The notes beneath the pieces are model-generated. The model was not told the origin of the DNA. It ran no database searches and saw only the letters and a list, made by a program, of their open reading frames with translations. A DNA stretch of 24,956 nucleotides from a virus. Below, in pieces: positions 14,071 to 21,548 of the stretch; within the stretch, counting starts at the first letter, position 1; each line of letters opens with the position of its first letter. The DNA lies in IMG/VR virus record IMGVR_UViG_3300044765_000006, positions 1 through 24,956 of that record; one strand, 5' to 3'. The position numbers and the translations under genes are program-made.

Positions 14071-15902
14071 TGCTCGGGGTTTCCACTGGCCGCCCAAGAC
14101 CCAATAGACAACAGGAGCCTATTGTTGTCACGCGTCCCGTTCCGACCGGCGGACTAAACGCGCGGGATGCGCTTGCCAACATGGCGCCGACTGATGCGGT
14201 GGTCATGGACAATTGGTTCCCACAGCCGTCCTATGTTGAACCCAGAAAAGGACGACAGGATTGGGCAACGGGACTGCCGAACGCCGCCGTAGAGACGGTC
14301 ATGGCCTACAACGGCGTATCGGCTCGCAAGCTTTTCGCATGGTGCAACGGTAGTCTGTTCGATATCACTGCACAGGGGGCGGTTGGCGCGGCCATCATTT
14401 CGGGAATGTCTAATAGCCGCTGGCAGCATTCCATGTTCAATGCGGGCGGGGGAAACGTTCTCTTGTGCGTGAACGGCGCAAATCCTCCTCGCCGATATGA
14501 CGGAGCGGCTCAGGGCGGGATCGCATCGACTACGACACTCGTGGGCGGTGCAGGATACGTCAATGCGACCTACACCAACGTTCCGCTGACCGGCGGGACT
14601 GGTAGCGGCGCGCAAGCCACGATCGTTGTGGCAGGAAATGCTGTCACGTCGGTCACGATCACGACGACAGGTGCTGGATATGTCGTGGGGGATGTGCTCT
14701 CGGCCAGCAATGCCAATCTTGGCGGCGCGGGCTCGGGATTCTCGGTCACGGTTCAGACAGTCACGGGTTGGTCTGTCACCACAATCTCCGGTACCCATGC
14801 CGATGGGAGTGCGCTCAATCCGAGCAATTTGATTACGGTCACCGTGTTCAAGCAGCGCACGTGGTACATCGAAGCAAACACCATGAACGTCTGGTATAGC
14901 GGTGTACAGGCGTACCAGGGCGCGCTCACAATGCTGCCGCTGGGTTCATTGTTCAAACTCGGTGGCTATCTCATGCAGATGGCTGCATGGACCATCGACA
15001 ACGTTTCGGGAATCAACGATTACGCTGCCTTTATCACGAGCGAAGGCGAAGTCGCGCTGTATCAGGGATACGATCCTAGTTCGGTCAACACGTGGTCGCT
15101 CGTAGGTATCTTCCGCGTCGGGCGCCCCATCGGACGCCGCTGCTACACTAAGTACGGCTCTGACATCCTATTGCTCTGTGCTGACGGACTGGTGCGCCTG
15201 TCGGAAGCTCTCCTTACGGATCGCACGCAACCGGACATTACACTGACCGACAAAATTCGCAATTCCATCAATCAGGACGTGCAGAACCTCGCGAGCAATT
15301 TTGGCTGGCAGGTCATCGAGCACCCGATTGGCAACAAGCTGATTGTGAATGCCCCGGATATCGAGGATTCGACTTCGCATCAATGGGTGATGAATACCAT
15401 CAGCGTCAGCAATGCATGGTGCCGGTTCCTCAATTGGAATGCCATGTGCTGGGAGGTGCAGCAGGATTCGCTGTACTTTGGTGGCGTAGGGAAGGTATCT
15501 CTCGCGGATGTCGGATACTCGGATGCAGGGGCTGCCATCACCGTTGATTGCAAGCCAGCGTTCTCGTACTTCGATATCCATAAGCAGAAGCAATTCCATA
15601 TGGTGCGGCCTGTTTTCCAGGCAAGCGCCAAGATCCGCCCTTCCATTACGCTCAACCTCGATTTTCAGGACGTATCGAACCCGGGACCACTATTTACGAG
15701 CGGACTCACCGCGCCCTGGAATACGTCTCCGTGGAACATCACTCCATGGGGCGGCACGTTCCCCATCTTACAACTCGCCGATTGGATCGGCGTCTCAGGT
15801 ATCGGCTATGCCGCAAGCGGTCGCCTCCAATTCCAGATCTCAAACATCGCTGTCCGGTGGCAATCGATCGACTACCTCTTTGAGGAAGCGGGAGCCCTAT
15901 GA
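14070..15902 (+). CDS. P22 gp10-like hub / DNA-stabilisation protein with inserted beta module
   Basis: A 610-residue beta-rich protein with hallmarks of the phage stabilisation family that plugs the portal-adaptor complex: VPTGGLNARDALANMAPTDAVVMDNWFPQPSYVEPRKGRQDWATGL, KLFAWCNGSLFDIT, MFNAGGGNVLLCVNGANPPRRYDG, FKQRTWYIEANTMNVWY. Repeating W/F strand motifs suggest a propeller-like fold. Residues ~157-232 are an inserted Gly/Thr module (VPLTGGTGSGAQATI, GAGYVVGDVLSASNANLGG) that interrupts the segment between YDG and FKQR. The ATG overlaps the previous stop by one base. The P22 gp10 assignment is inferred from motif order and synteny. Confidence 0.6.
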   Translation: MLGVSTGRPRPNRQQEPIVVTRPVPTGGLNARDALANMAPTDAVVMDNWFPQPSYVEPRKGRQDWATGLPNAAVETVMAYNGVSARKLFAWCNGSLFDITAQGAVGAAIISGMSNSRWQHSMFNAGGGNVLLCVNGANPPRRYDGAAQGGIASTTTLVGGAGYVNATYTNVPLTGGTGSGAQATIVVAGNAVTSVTITTTGAGYVVGDVLSASNANLGGAGSGFSVTVQTVTGWSVTTISGTHADGSALNPSNLITVTVFKQRTWYIEANTMNVWYSGVQAYQGALTMLPLGSLFKLGGYLMQMAAWTIDNVSGINDYAAFITSEGEVALYQGYDPSSVNTWSLVGIFRVGRPIGRRCYTKYGSDILLLCADGLVRLSEALLTDRTQPDITLTDKIRNSINQDVQNLASNFGWQVIEHPIGNKLIVNAPDIEDSTSHQWVMNTISVSNAWCRFLNWNAMCWEVQQDSLYFGGVGKVSLADVGYSDAGAAITVDCKPAFSYFDIHKQKQFHMVRPVFQASAKIRPSITLNLDFQDVSNPGPLFTSGLTAPWNTSPWNITPWGGTFPILQLADWIGVSGIGYAASGRLQFQISNIAVRWQSIDYLFEEAGAL

Positions 15903-16320
15903 CGGCCGACTCATCTTCAATGAGCCAGAACGCGTTGCCCGGTGGGCCCAGGAACGCATGCCGAACTTCATCGGATGGAGCGGTGCCTACCAAGCCATTG
16001 GCTATGAGCGCCACGGCGAGCTCAAGGGAGCGGTCGTCTACACGAACGCCTCGCCGACTAATGTTGTCGCTTCGATCGTACTGGCGGTGCCCTTTACGCG
16101 GCGGTTTCTCTACTGCGTGCTCTGGTATCCATTCGAGCAACTCAAAGTTAGACGGATTACGGCCATGGTGGAGGAGTGGAATACGAAGTCAATTTGCCTC
16201 TGCGAGCACCTTGGATTTAGGGTCGAGGGACGCCTTCGACAGGCTGCGCAGAACGGCGGGGATGTCATTGTCATGGGACTGCTCAAGTCCGATTGTCGGT
16301 TCCTGAAGAGACCGCCGTGA
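15880..16320 (+). CDS. GNAT-family acetyltransferase-like protein
   Basis: A 146-residue protein in the frame that opens with TTG at 15880; ATG at 15958 is the next choice but would remove the first strand (YDGRLIFNEPERVARWAQERMP). The fold pattern fits GNAT: GAYQAIGYERHGELKGAVVYTN, a beta-bulge region FLYCVLWYPFEQLKVRRITAMVEEWNTKSICLCEHLGFRVEGRLRQAAQNGGDVIVMGLLK. The EHLGFRVEGR segment corresponds to the conserved C-terminal GFxxxG of RimJ/RimL-type enzymes. The usual Q/RxxGxG/A acetyl-CoA loop is not obvious, so activity is uncertain. GNAT-like genes recur among structural genes of short-tailed phages, role unknown. The stop overlaps the next GTG (GTGA). Confidence 0.65.
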   Translation: MRKREPYDGRLIFNEPERVARWAQERMPNFIGWSGAYQAIGYERHGELKGAVVYTNASPTNVVASIVLAVPFTRRFLYCVLWYPFEQLKVRRITAMVEEWNTKSICLCEHLGFRVEGRLRQAAQNGGDVIVMGLLKSDCRFLKRPP

Positions 16321-17507
16321 AGATCATTACGCGCGGGGTTATCGATTGGGAAACGCTCGAAGTGCTCGAGGAGGAGTCCTACGAGTACGATGGCCCGGTT
16401 GCGCTCGCGAAGGACGCCGGCTCGCCCCCGCAACCCGTGGATCCCTGGCAGCAGGCCGCAGCTCAATACCAGCTCGGGACAGGGACGGCGCAGTTCAATG
16501 CGAACCTGAATCGCACGAATTCGGTAAACCCGCTAGGCAGCACGTCCTGGACTACTACAGGGAGTCCGGCGTTATCGCCGCCGTCGCAAGCGCCAAGTCT
16601 TCCTGCAAGCATTCCATTTCCTGCGGGCGCTCCGCTTGGACTGGGCACGCTCTATCTGAACGGAGTTCAGAATCAATCGGGTGGGGCGCCATTCGGTTTT
16701 GGTGGCGCAGGATCAGGTACGCCACCTAACACGCAGGTGACACAGCTCGCGCCGCAATTTCAGAGCGTTCTGCAGCAGCCGATCGATACGTCGGGAATCG
16801 CCGGGATGCCTGGTGGTCCATCAACGCTCCAAGATCTCGCTACGACTCGCAACGCGCTGTTCAACCAGCAAGAGGCGTATCTCCAGCCGCAGCAGCAACT
16901 ACAGCAATCTGAACTGGATTCTCGCCTTGCAAATCAAGGAATCATGCCGGGGTCGGCGGCCTACAAACAGGCGCAGGACCAACTCGGCCGCGAGCAGACA
17001 TTCGCCAATCAGCAGGCGATCGATTCGGCCATTGCGGGCGGCGGCCAGGAGCAGTCGCGCCTCTTCGGCCTCGGGAGTCAGTCGCTTCAAGATCAGTTGG
17101 CCGTGCGCAATGCACCTATCAGTGAGTTTGAGGCGCTCCAGGGAAATTCTCCAGCGACCGCCTCGGCGCTGACACCCGATATCTCTGGCGCCTTCAGCCA
17201 GCAGTATCAGGGGCGACTCGCGGGTTACAACGCGAACGTCGCTTCGGACAACAACACAACAAGCACGTTGGGGTCGCTTGCTCTCGCAGCCGCAATGTTC
17301 TTCAGCGACAAACGCCTGAAAGAAGACATTAAGCGGGTCGGTAAGACCGATGAAGGGCTTCCGGTCTACACCTACCGGTTCAAGGGCGACCCGCGCGTTC
17401 AAATGGGTGTGATGGCCCAGGACGTGGAGAAGCAGAAACCGGAAGCCGTGTTCAGTCTCGGCGGTCGCGGTGGCCCCAAGATGGTCAATTACGGAGCGAT
17501 CAAATGA
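16317..17507 (+). CDS. Q-rich virion protein with C-terminal peptidase S74 chaperone
   Basis: The protein has 396 residues from GTG at 16317, overlapping the GNAT stop; an upstream TTG is less likely because MKIITRGVIDWETLEVLEEESYEYDGP is the expected N-terminus. It continues with a Gln/Asn/Gly-rich body (QYQLGTGTAQFNANLNRTNSVNPLGS) and a helical region (about 180-260, LFNQQEAYLQPQQQLQQSELDSRLANQGI). It ends in a compact S74 intramolecular chaperone: SDKRLKEDIKRVG (cleavage serine S330), YTYRFKG, MGVMAQDVEKQKPEAV, VNYGAIK. S74 domains trimerise phage fibres and then cut themselves off. Here the domain is only about 65 residues, and the body looks like an internal or neck protein rather than a fibre. 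Confidence 0.75.
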   Translation: MKIITRGVIDWETLEVLEEESYEYDGPVALAKDAGSPPQPVDPWQQAAAQYQLGTGTAQFNANLNRTNSVNPLGSTSWTTTGSPALSPPSQAPSLPASIPFPAGAPLGLGTLYLNGVQNQSGGAPFGFGGAGSGTPPNTQVTQLAPQFQSVLQQPIDTSGIAGMPGGPSTLQDLATTRNALFNQQEAYLQPQQQLQQSELDSRLANQGIMPGSAAYKQAQDQLGREQTFANQQAIDSAIAGGGQEQSRLFGLGSQSLQDQLAVRNAPISEFEALQGNSPATASALTPDISGAFSQQYQGRLAGYNANVASDNNTTSTLGSLALAAAMFFSDKRLKEDIKRVGKTDEGLPVYTYRFKGDPRVQMGVMAQDVEKQKPEAVFSLGGRGGPKMVNYGAIK

Positions 17508-17788
17508 GCGCAGACCCGGGAATGATGGCGCAAATGCTCGCCAGCCGTTTGGGCGGTTCACAGGGCGGCTACGTCGGTGGTGGCCAGCAACCTGGCCCGC
17601 AGATCGCTCCGCAAGGGCAGGGCGCTGCAGATATTGCGCAGAAGCTAATGCTGATGGCCGCGCTCCGGCGCAATCCGCAGCAGCTTCAGGCTCCCCAGCA
17701 GCCGCTGCAGCCGAACATGATCGGCGGCGTGAACGCGCTTCCGCAGGCCCTCCAGGCACAACAGATGCCGGGGGGCGTCAATGCCTGA
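17504..17788 (+). CDS. small Q/P-rich protein
   Basis: A 94-residue protein coupled by ATGA to the S74 gene and overlapping the next gene by 8 bases. It is dominated by Gln, Gly, Pro, Ala and Met (MMAQMLASRLGGSQGG, NPQQLQAPQQPLQPNM) with one helix (ADIAQKLMLMAALRR). No family is recognised. It shares composition with its two neighbours, so it is probably another virion or ejection component. Confidence 0.55.
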   Translation: MSADPGMMAQMLASRLGGSQGGYVGGGQQPGPQIAPQGQGAADIAQKLMLMAALRRNPQQLQAPQQPLQPNMIGGVNALPQALQAQQMPGGVNA

Positions 17789-19442
17789 TACGGGCATTCA
17801 GCCGCCGTATCTCGATCCAAGTCAGTACCCCGCGTACTTGGATCTGCAGCGCAAGCAGATGCTTGCGCAGACGCTTATGGGCGCGTTCCAGCAGGCCAAT
17901 CAAACGCCGGCGGACTGGAATTCAATGAAGGTGGTCCCGCGTCGGAGCGGGTTGCAGAACGTCGCGACGCTCGCTTCAGCCCTACTGGCTGGAAAGGCTG
18001 TCCAGGGTGCCAATCAGGCGCAGCAGCGCTATTTCCAGGGGCTCTACGGTGGTGGGGATACTTCGGGTGCGCCCGCATCGAGCGCCACTCCTGCGCCTTC
18101 CCTCGCGCCGCCGCCGGCCGATCCCAACGAGCAGTCCGTTCAACCGCTCATTGCGCGCAACGGACAGTCATTCTCGCAGGCGGTCAGTGGCGGTGCGCCT
18201 CAACCTCGCGCACCGAATCCGATGTTGCTGACGGGCGACCCGCGTACCTCTCAAGCTCTCCTGGGGATGATGGGCCCGGTGGAGTACGGAAAGGCGCTTG
18301 CTGGACGCTATGCTCCGACGGAACTTGAAAGACTGGTGCAGGCTGCTGGCGTCACTGATCCTGCTCAACGGCAGGCGATTATTCAGCGTAACGTCGAAAA
18401 GCAGAATTACATCGCGCCGATCGAGGAACGCGAGGGCTCAATCGAGCGTGATCCACTGAGTAATGCAGTCATAGGTGTCAATCCGAAGACCACCACTGGC
18501 GGCGTCAATCTCTACGATAGTCAGGGTCGATATTCGGGACAAGCGCTGGCGCCAGGGGCTGCGCAGGCGATCGAAGCATCTGAAAAGGCAGCCACGCTTG
18601 GGCAAACCGAAGGCAAGTACAATATTCTGCCAAACCAAGGTGGCGGAACTACGGTTGTAGGTGGTCCCCAGGGTTCTAACCCTGCAAGCGGAATGCGTGC
18701 GCCGCAGGTTGGCGGATCCTTCCGCGGAGCCGCGCCAGAATCAGGCCCGACAGGTAGCCCCTGGGGGAGCATGCCAAAGCTCCCTGTTTCGAGTGCCCTC
18801 GGTGCGCCGGATGAATTTACGAAAGGAACGCTCCAGGCCGCTGGAAAGAAACACGCCGAATTGGTCGATAAGTTCGGTTCGGAAGCTGATCTTGCCGATC
18901 AAAAGCTTCAATACAACAACGAGGCGCGCAAAGCTCTCGGCGCGGCGGAGGTAGGGCCTGCTTCGGAATGGCTTACGGAAAATCGCGCCAAACTCAAAGA
19001 GTGGGGCGTCCCCGAGTCGCTCCTTCCGGGCGGTAGCAGTGTTACTCCTACCATGGAACTCAATAAGAATTTGAAGCAATCGGCGCTCCAGGGAGCACGG
19101 GCTATCTTCGGATCACGCATGACTCAGATGGAAGTACGGCTTCAGCATGAGGAGCTGAGTCCGTCAACGGCGATGACCCGTGACGCGATCGCCAGTCTAA
19201 TGCAGCAGGACGACATCAAGCAGCATTACGCACAGCAACGCGCGCAGGATTACGATAAGTATCGAGCGCAGGGCGGCGATCCATTACGCTTTGAGAGTTG
19301 GTATACGAAGAATTTCCCCCTAACACGCTTTGCAGCCAAAGCTACGACCCCGCAGGCTGCCCTAGAGCGCTTGCAACAGAATCCGGCTTTGGCGAAAGAC
19401 TTCCGAGCTAAATACGGCTGGTTGCCGTATCCGGGGGAGTGA
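17781..19442 (+). CDS. putative DNA ejection / internal virion protein
   Basis: A 553-residue protein in the ejection-protein slot. The N-terminus (LDPSQYPAYLDLQRKQMLAQTLMGAFQQANQTP, then NVATLASALLAGKAVQGANQAQQRYFQGLYGG) is helical and amphipathic, and is followed by long Ala/Gly/Pro/Gln-rich disordered stretches and a helical C-terminal part (FGSRMTQMEVRLQHEELSPSTAMTRDAIASLMQQDDIKQHYAQQRAQDYDKYR). It ends with ALAKDFRAKYGWLPYPGE. There is no lytic transglycosylase signature. P22-type phages encode two or three such proteins that exit the capsid with the DNA and build a channel; the assignment rests on position and composition. Confidence 0.55.
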   Translation: MPDTGIQPPYLDPSQYPAYLDLQRKQMLAQTLMGAFQQANQTPADWNSMKVVPRRSGLQNVATLASALLAGKAVQGANQAQQRYFQGLYGGGDTSGAPASSATPAPSLAPPPADPNEQSVQPLIARNGQSFSQAVSGGAPQPRAPNPMLLTGDPRTSQALLGMMGPVEYGKALAGRYAPTELERLVQAAGVTDPAQRQAIIQRNVEKQNYIAPIEEREGSIERDPLSNAVIGVNPKTTTGGVNLYDSQGRYSGQALAPGAAQAIEASEKAATLGQTEGKYNILPNQGGGTTVVGGPQGSNPASGMRAPQVGGSFRGAAPESGPTGSPWGSMPKLPVSSALGAPDEFTKGTLQAAGKKHAELVDKFGSEADLADQKLQYNNEARKALGAAEVGPASEWLTENRAKLKEWGVPESLLPGGSSVTPTMELNKNLKQSALQGARAIFGSRMTQMEVRLQHEELSPSTAMTRDAIASLMQQDDIKQHYAQQRAQDYDKYRAQGGDPLRFESWYTKNFPLTRFAAKATTPQAALERLQQNPALAKDFRAKYGWLPYPGE

Positions 19443-21148
19443 TGGCCAACGCCTTTGATGACATTCCGGATGGAACACCAGCGCCTCTGCCGACTCCTAC
19501 AACAAAGGGTGCTAATGCGTTTGATGACATCACGCCGCCTGCCAAGCTGCAAATAGCCAAAGCGCCCGCAACGGCTTCAGATCGGCTACAGGCGGCCGAA
19601 GGCGGATTTCTGAAAGGTGCCGCCTATCTCGCGACATTGCCGGCCGATTTCGTCGCAAACGTTGGAAGCCTTGGAACTTCACTCTATGACATCGGCGCAC
19701 ACTACTTGGGCGGGAAGGATTGGGCCGATCTTCCCCGGCCCTGGCATCCGAATGCGGTAGGAGGTGCGCTCACCAATGTTATGGATAAGCTCCCAATTAC
19801 GACGACGCAGCCGACACGTCCGGATGATGCGGCTTCACGATATCTCAGCGCCGGTGCCAGTGTAATTCCGGGAACGCTGGCCGGAGGTGGATCTGTTCCG
19901 AGCATACTGCGCTCGACCGCTATTGCGGCTCCAGGTGCAGTTGCGGGTCAGTACGTGGCCGAAAATAAACCCTTCGGCAAGAATGAAGGGCTCAACAATC
20001 TCGCCTCGATCGCCGCGCAACTTACGACGACGGCTTTAATGCCTCGCGGTCGAGGAGAGCCGATCCCAGAGAATCAGCCGAAGAATGATGCTGTTACTGC
20101 GGGCCAATCAGCAGGCTACGAATTCCCGCCGGCGACCACCAATCCAACCCCAGGCAATCGGATCTTGGAATCGATTGCCGGAAAAGCAGCTACACAGCAG
20201 CATGCATCACTGAACAACCAGGCGGTCACAAACGAACTAGCTCGTACTGATATGGGACTGCCGGCTGCCAAAGGCCCAATCACTGAGGCAGATATCGCGC
20301 AAGCAAAGATATTGGCCGCTCCTGGGTACGATGCTATTCGCAGCGCTGGGCAGATCACGGCGCCCCCAACCTTTGCTCGCGATCTCGATGCGGCACTCTC
20401 CAGGCAGGCAGGCGCGTCGCGTTTGGCTGCGAGTCTTCGAGATTCGAAGCTCGAGAACATCATCGGTGAGTTGAAGCAGAACAAGACATTTGATGCTTCC
20501 GATGCGATCGACACCATCGCGGAATTGCGCGATAAGGCGTCCGAAGCTTACCGCGCAGGGAATTCAGGCGTAGGGGGAACGTACCGGCGCGCCTCGAACG
20601 TCATCGAGAACGCGATCGAACATAGCCTCTCATCGAAGCAGCAGTCGGTTGCTGGAGTACCGCTCCCAGGATCGGGTAGCCAATTGCTCGATGGATATCG
20701 AGCTTCACGACAGACGTTCGCCAAAATCGCCACTGTTGAGGATTCGAGAAATCCTACAACGGGGAACGTTGTAGCTCCGAAGCTCGTTGCGGCACTCAAG
20801 CGCGGAGACTATTTATCTGGAGGGCTCAAGGTTGCAGCTGATGCTGCGGGACAGGCCCCCCGTGCCTTCGCAGAGCCTACTCATAGCGCCGGAGTCAACC
20901 ATCTCGGAATGTGGGGAAGTATTGGGGCCGCTGCTTTGGCCGCTCACGAATATCTTCCACAGCATTGGGGAGTGGCAGGCGCGGCGGGGGCCGCCGCAAT
21001 CCCGACGGCTCGGTATCTTGCCCGTCAATTAGCGTTGGGCAAACTCGGGCAGGCTAATGCTTTGCCCCGGACTTCCGTGCCCCTTTCGTCCGGCGCCGCT
21101 CTCGGCGCCTATACATCGCTTCCTCGTCAGGTTCCCGCAATACCATGA
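19442..21148 (+). CDS. putative DNA ejection / internal virion protein with NAFDDI repeats
   Basis: A 568-residue protein; the ATG at 19442 overlaps the previous stop (TGATG), with GTG 19439 as an alternative. The N-terminus has two copies of ANAFDDI (residues 2-8 and 24-30). A hydrophobic, possibly membrane-interacting segment follows (GFLKGAAYLATLPADFVANVGSLGTSLYDIGAHYLGG, about 52-87), then a Gly/Ala-rich region and a helical middle (ELRDKASEAYRAGNSGVGGTYRRASNVIENAIEH). Near the C-terminus AAALAAHEYLPQHWGVAGAAGAAAIPTARYLA is another hydrophobic stretch. Size, order and membrane-active look fit an ejection protein. Its last 95 bases are overlapped antisense by the minus-strand cassette. Confidence 0.55.
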   Translation: MANAFDDIPDGTPAPLPTPTTKGANAFDDITPPAKLQIAKAPATASDRLQAAEGGFLKGAAYLATLPADFVANVGSLGTSLYDIGAHYLGGKDWADLPRPWHPNAVGGALTNVMDKLPITTTQPTRPDDAASRYLSAGASVIPGTLAGGGSVPSILRSTAIAAPGAVAGQYVAENKPFGKNEGLNNLASIAAQLTTTALMPRGRGEPIPENQPKNDAVTAGQSAGYEFPPATTNPTPGNRILESIAGKAATQQHASLNNQAVTNELARTDMGLPAAKGPITEADIAQAKILAAPGYDAIRSAGQITAPPTFARDLDAALSRQAGASRLAASLRDSKLENIIGELKQNKTFDASDAIDTIAELRDKASEAYRAGNSGVGGTYRRASNVIENAIEHSLSSKQQSVAGVPLPGSGSQLLDGYRASRQTFAKIATVEDSRNPTTGNVVAPKLVAALKRGDYLSGGLKVAADAAGQAPRAFAEPTHSAGVNHLGMWGSIGAAALAAHEYLPQHWGVAGAAGAAAIPTARYLARQLALGKLGQANALPRTSVPLSSGAALGAYTSLPRQVPAIP

Positions 21149-21269
21149 GCCAGAGCAAACCAATCAGAAGAACGGCGAGCGGCGGCCAGACTAACCAAAG
21201 GATGCCGCTGATGATGGCCGCTAGAGCGGCTCCTATGGCGACGAGAATGAGAAGTACAGCGGAGTTCAT
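21054..21269 (-). CDS. two-TM small membrane protein (minus-strand cassette, second gene)
   Basis: The product is 71 residues, starting at ATG 21269-21267, which overlaps the stop of the upstream minus-strand gene (ATGA). Two hydrophobic segments (about 4-20, VLLILVAIGAALAAII, and 22-44, ILWLVWPPLAVLLIGLLWLMVL) are joined by WPP and followed by a very basic tail (EEAMYRRRERRRTKG). This gives a hairpin membrane protein with a positive cytoplasmic C-terminus. Holin-like or host-envelope-modifying functions are possible but unsupported. The gene runs against the surrounding operon and overlaps the 3' end of the ejection-protein gene by 95 bases. Confidence 0.5.
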   Translation of the reverse strand: MNSAVLLILVAIGAALAAIISGILWLVWPPLAVLLIGLLWLMVLREPDEEAMYRRRERRRTKGARKSGAKH

Positions 21270-21532
21270 GGAAAACAAGAGTATTCCGCTAGCTTTTCTG
21301 AATCCTTGGTTGTTGCGGCCACACCTGCGTATTTCAATCGGCAATGCCATGCGAGCAATAGCTGTTCTACCTGCTCGCGAGTCATGCAATTTGCAGAATA
21401 TGTCAAAGGAGCATCTTGTTTCAACGCAGCTGCACAAGATGAAGGCTCATGCGGCAGGGAGACCAAAATGGATCCGTATTGGCCTTTATCCAAGAACATC
21501 GATGTCAGAACGTAGAAAACAGCTTCTTTCAT
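21266..21532 (-). CDS. small protein of unknown function (minus-strand cassette, first gene)
   Basis: An 88-residue protein, ATG at 21532-21530, read towards lower coordinates. The sequence MKEAVFYVLTSMFLDKGQYG...EPSSCAAALKQDAPLTYSANCMTREQVEQLLLAWHCRL has a mildly hydrophobic N-terminus and four Cys, in the style of short phage proteins thought to be secreted or membrane-anchored. The open frame extends further upstream into the tailspike gene, but this ATG is the natural start because it lies in the spacer between genes. The local DNA is more AT-rich than either flank by eye. No clear ribosome site or promoter was found. Confidence 0.5.
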   Translation of the reverse strand: MKEAVFYVLTSMFLDKGQYGSILVSLPHEPSSCAAALKQDAPLTYSANCMTREQVEQLLLAWHCRLKYAGVAATTKDSEKLAEYSCFP

Positions 21533-21548
21533 AGTCGGAGATATTGCG

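Noticed and set aside
13429-14097. 222-codon minus-strand frame opposite the adaptor gene
   Set aside because: Antisense to a protein with clear neck-region motifs; no domain signature of its own.
15508-15879. Upstream extension of the GNAT frame
   Set aside because: It is entirely inside the hub gene in another frame and is Ser/Arg-rich shadow; the GNAT fold starts only near 15880.
21145-21534. Plus-strand frame of 129 codons starting in the ejection-gene stop (ATGA)
   Set aside because: Its product is a Met/Arg-rich sequence without domain character, while the opposite strand holds two coupled frames with plausible membrane and Cys-containing proteins. Not excluded, only less likely.
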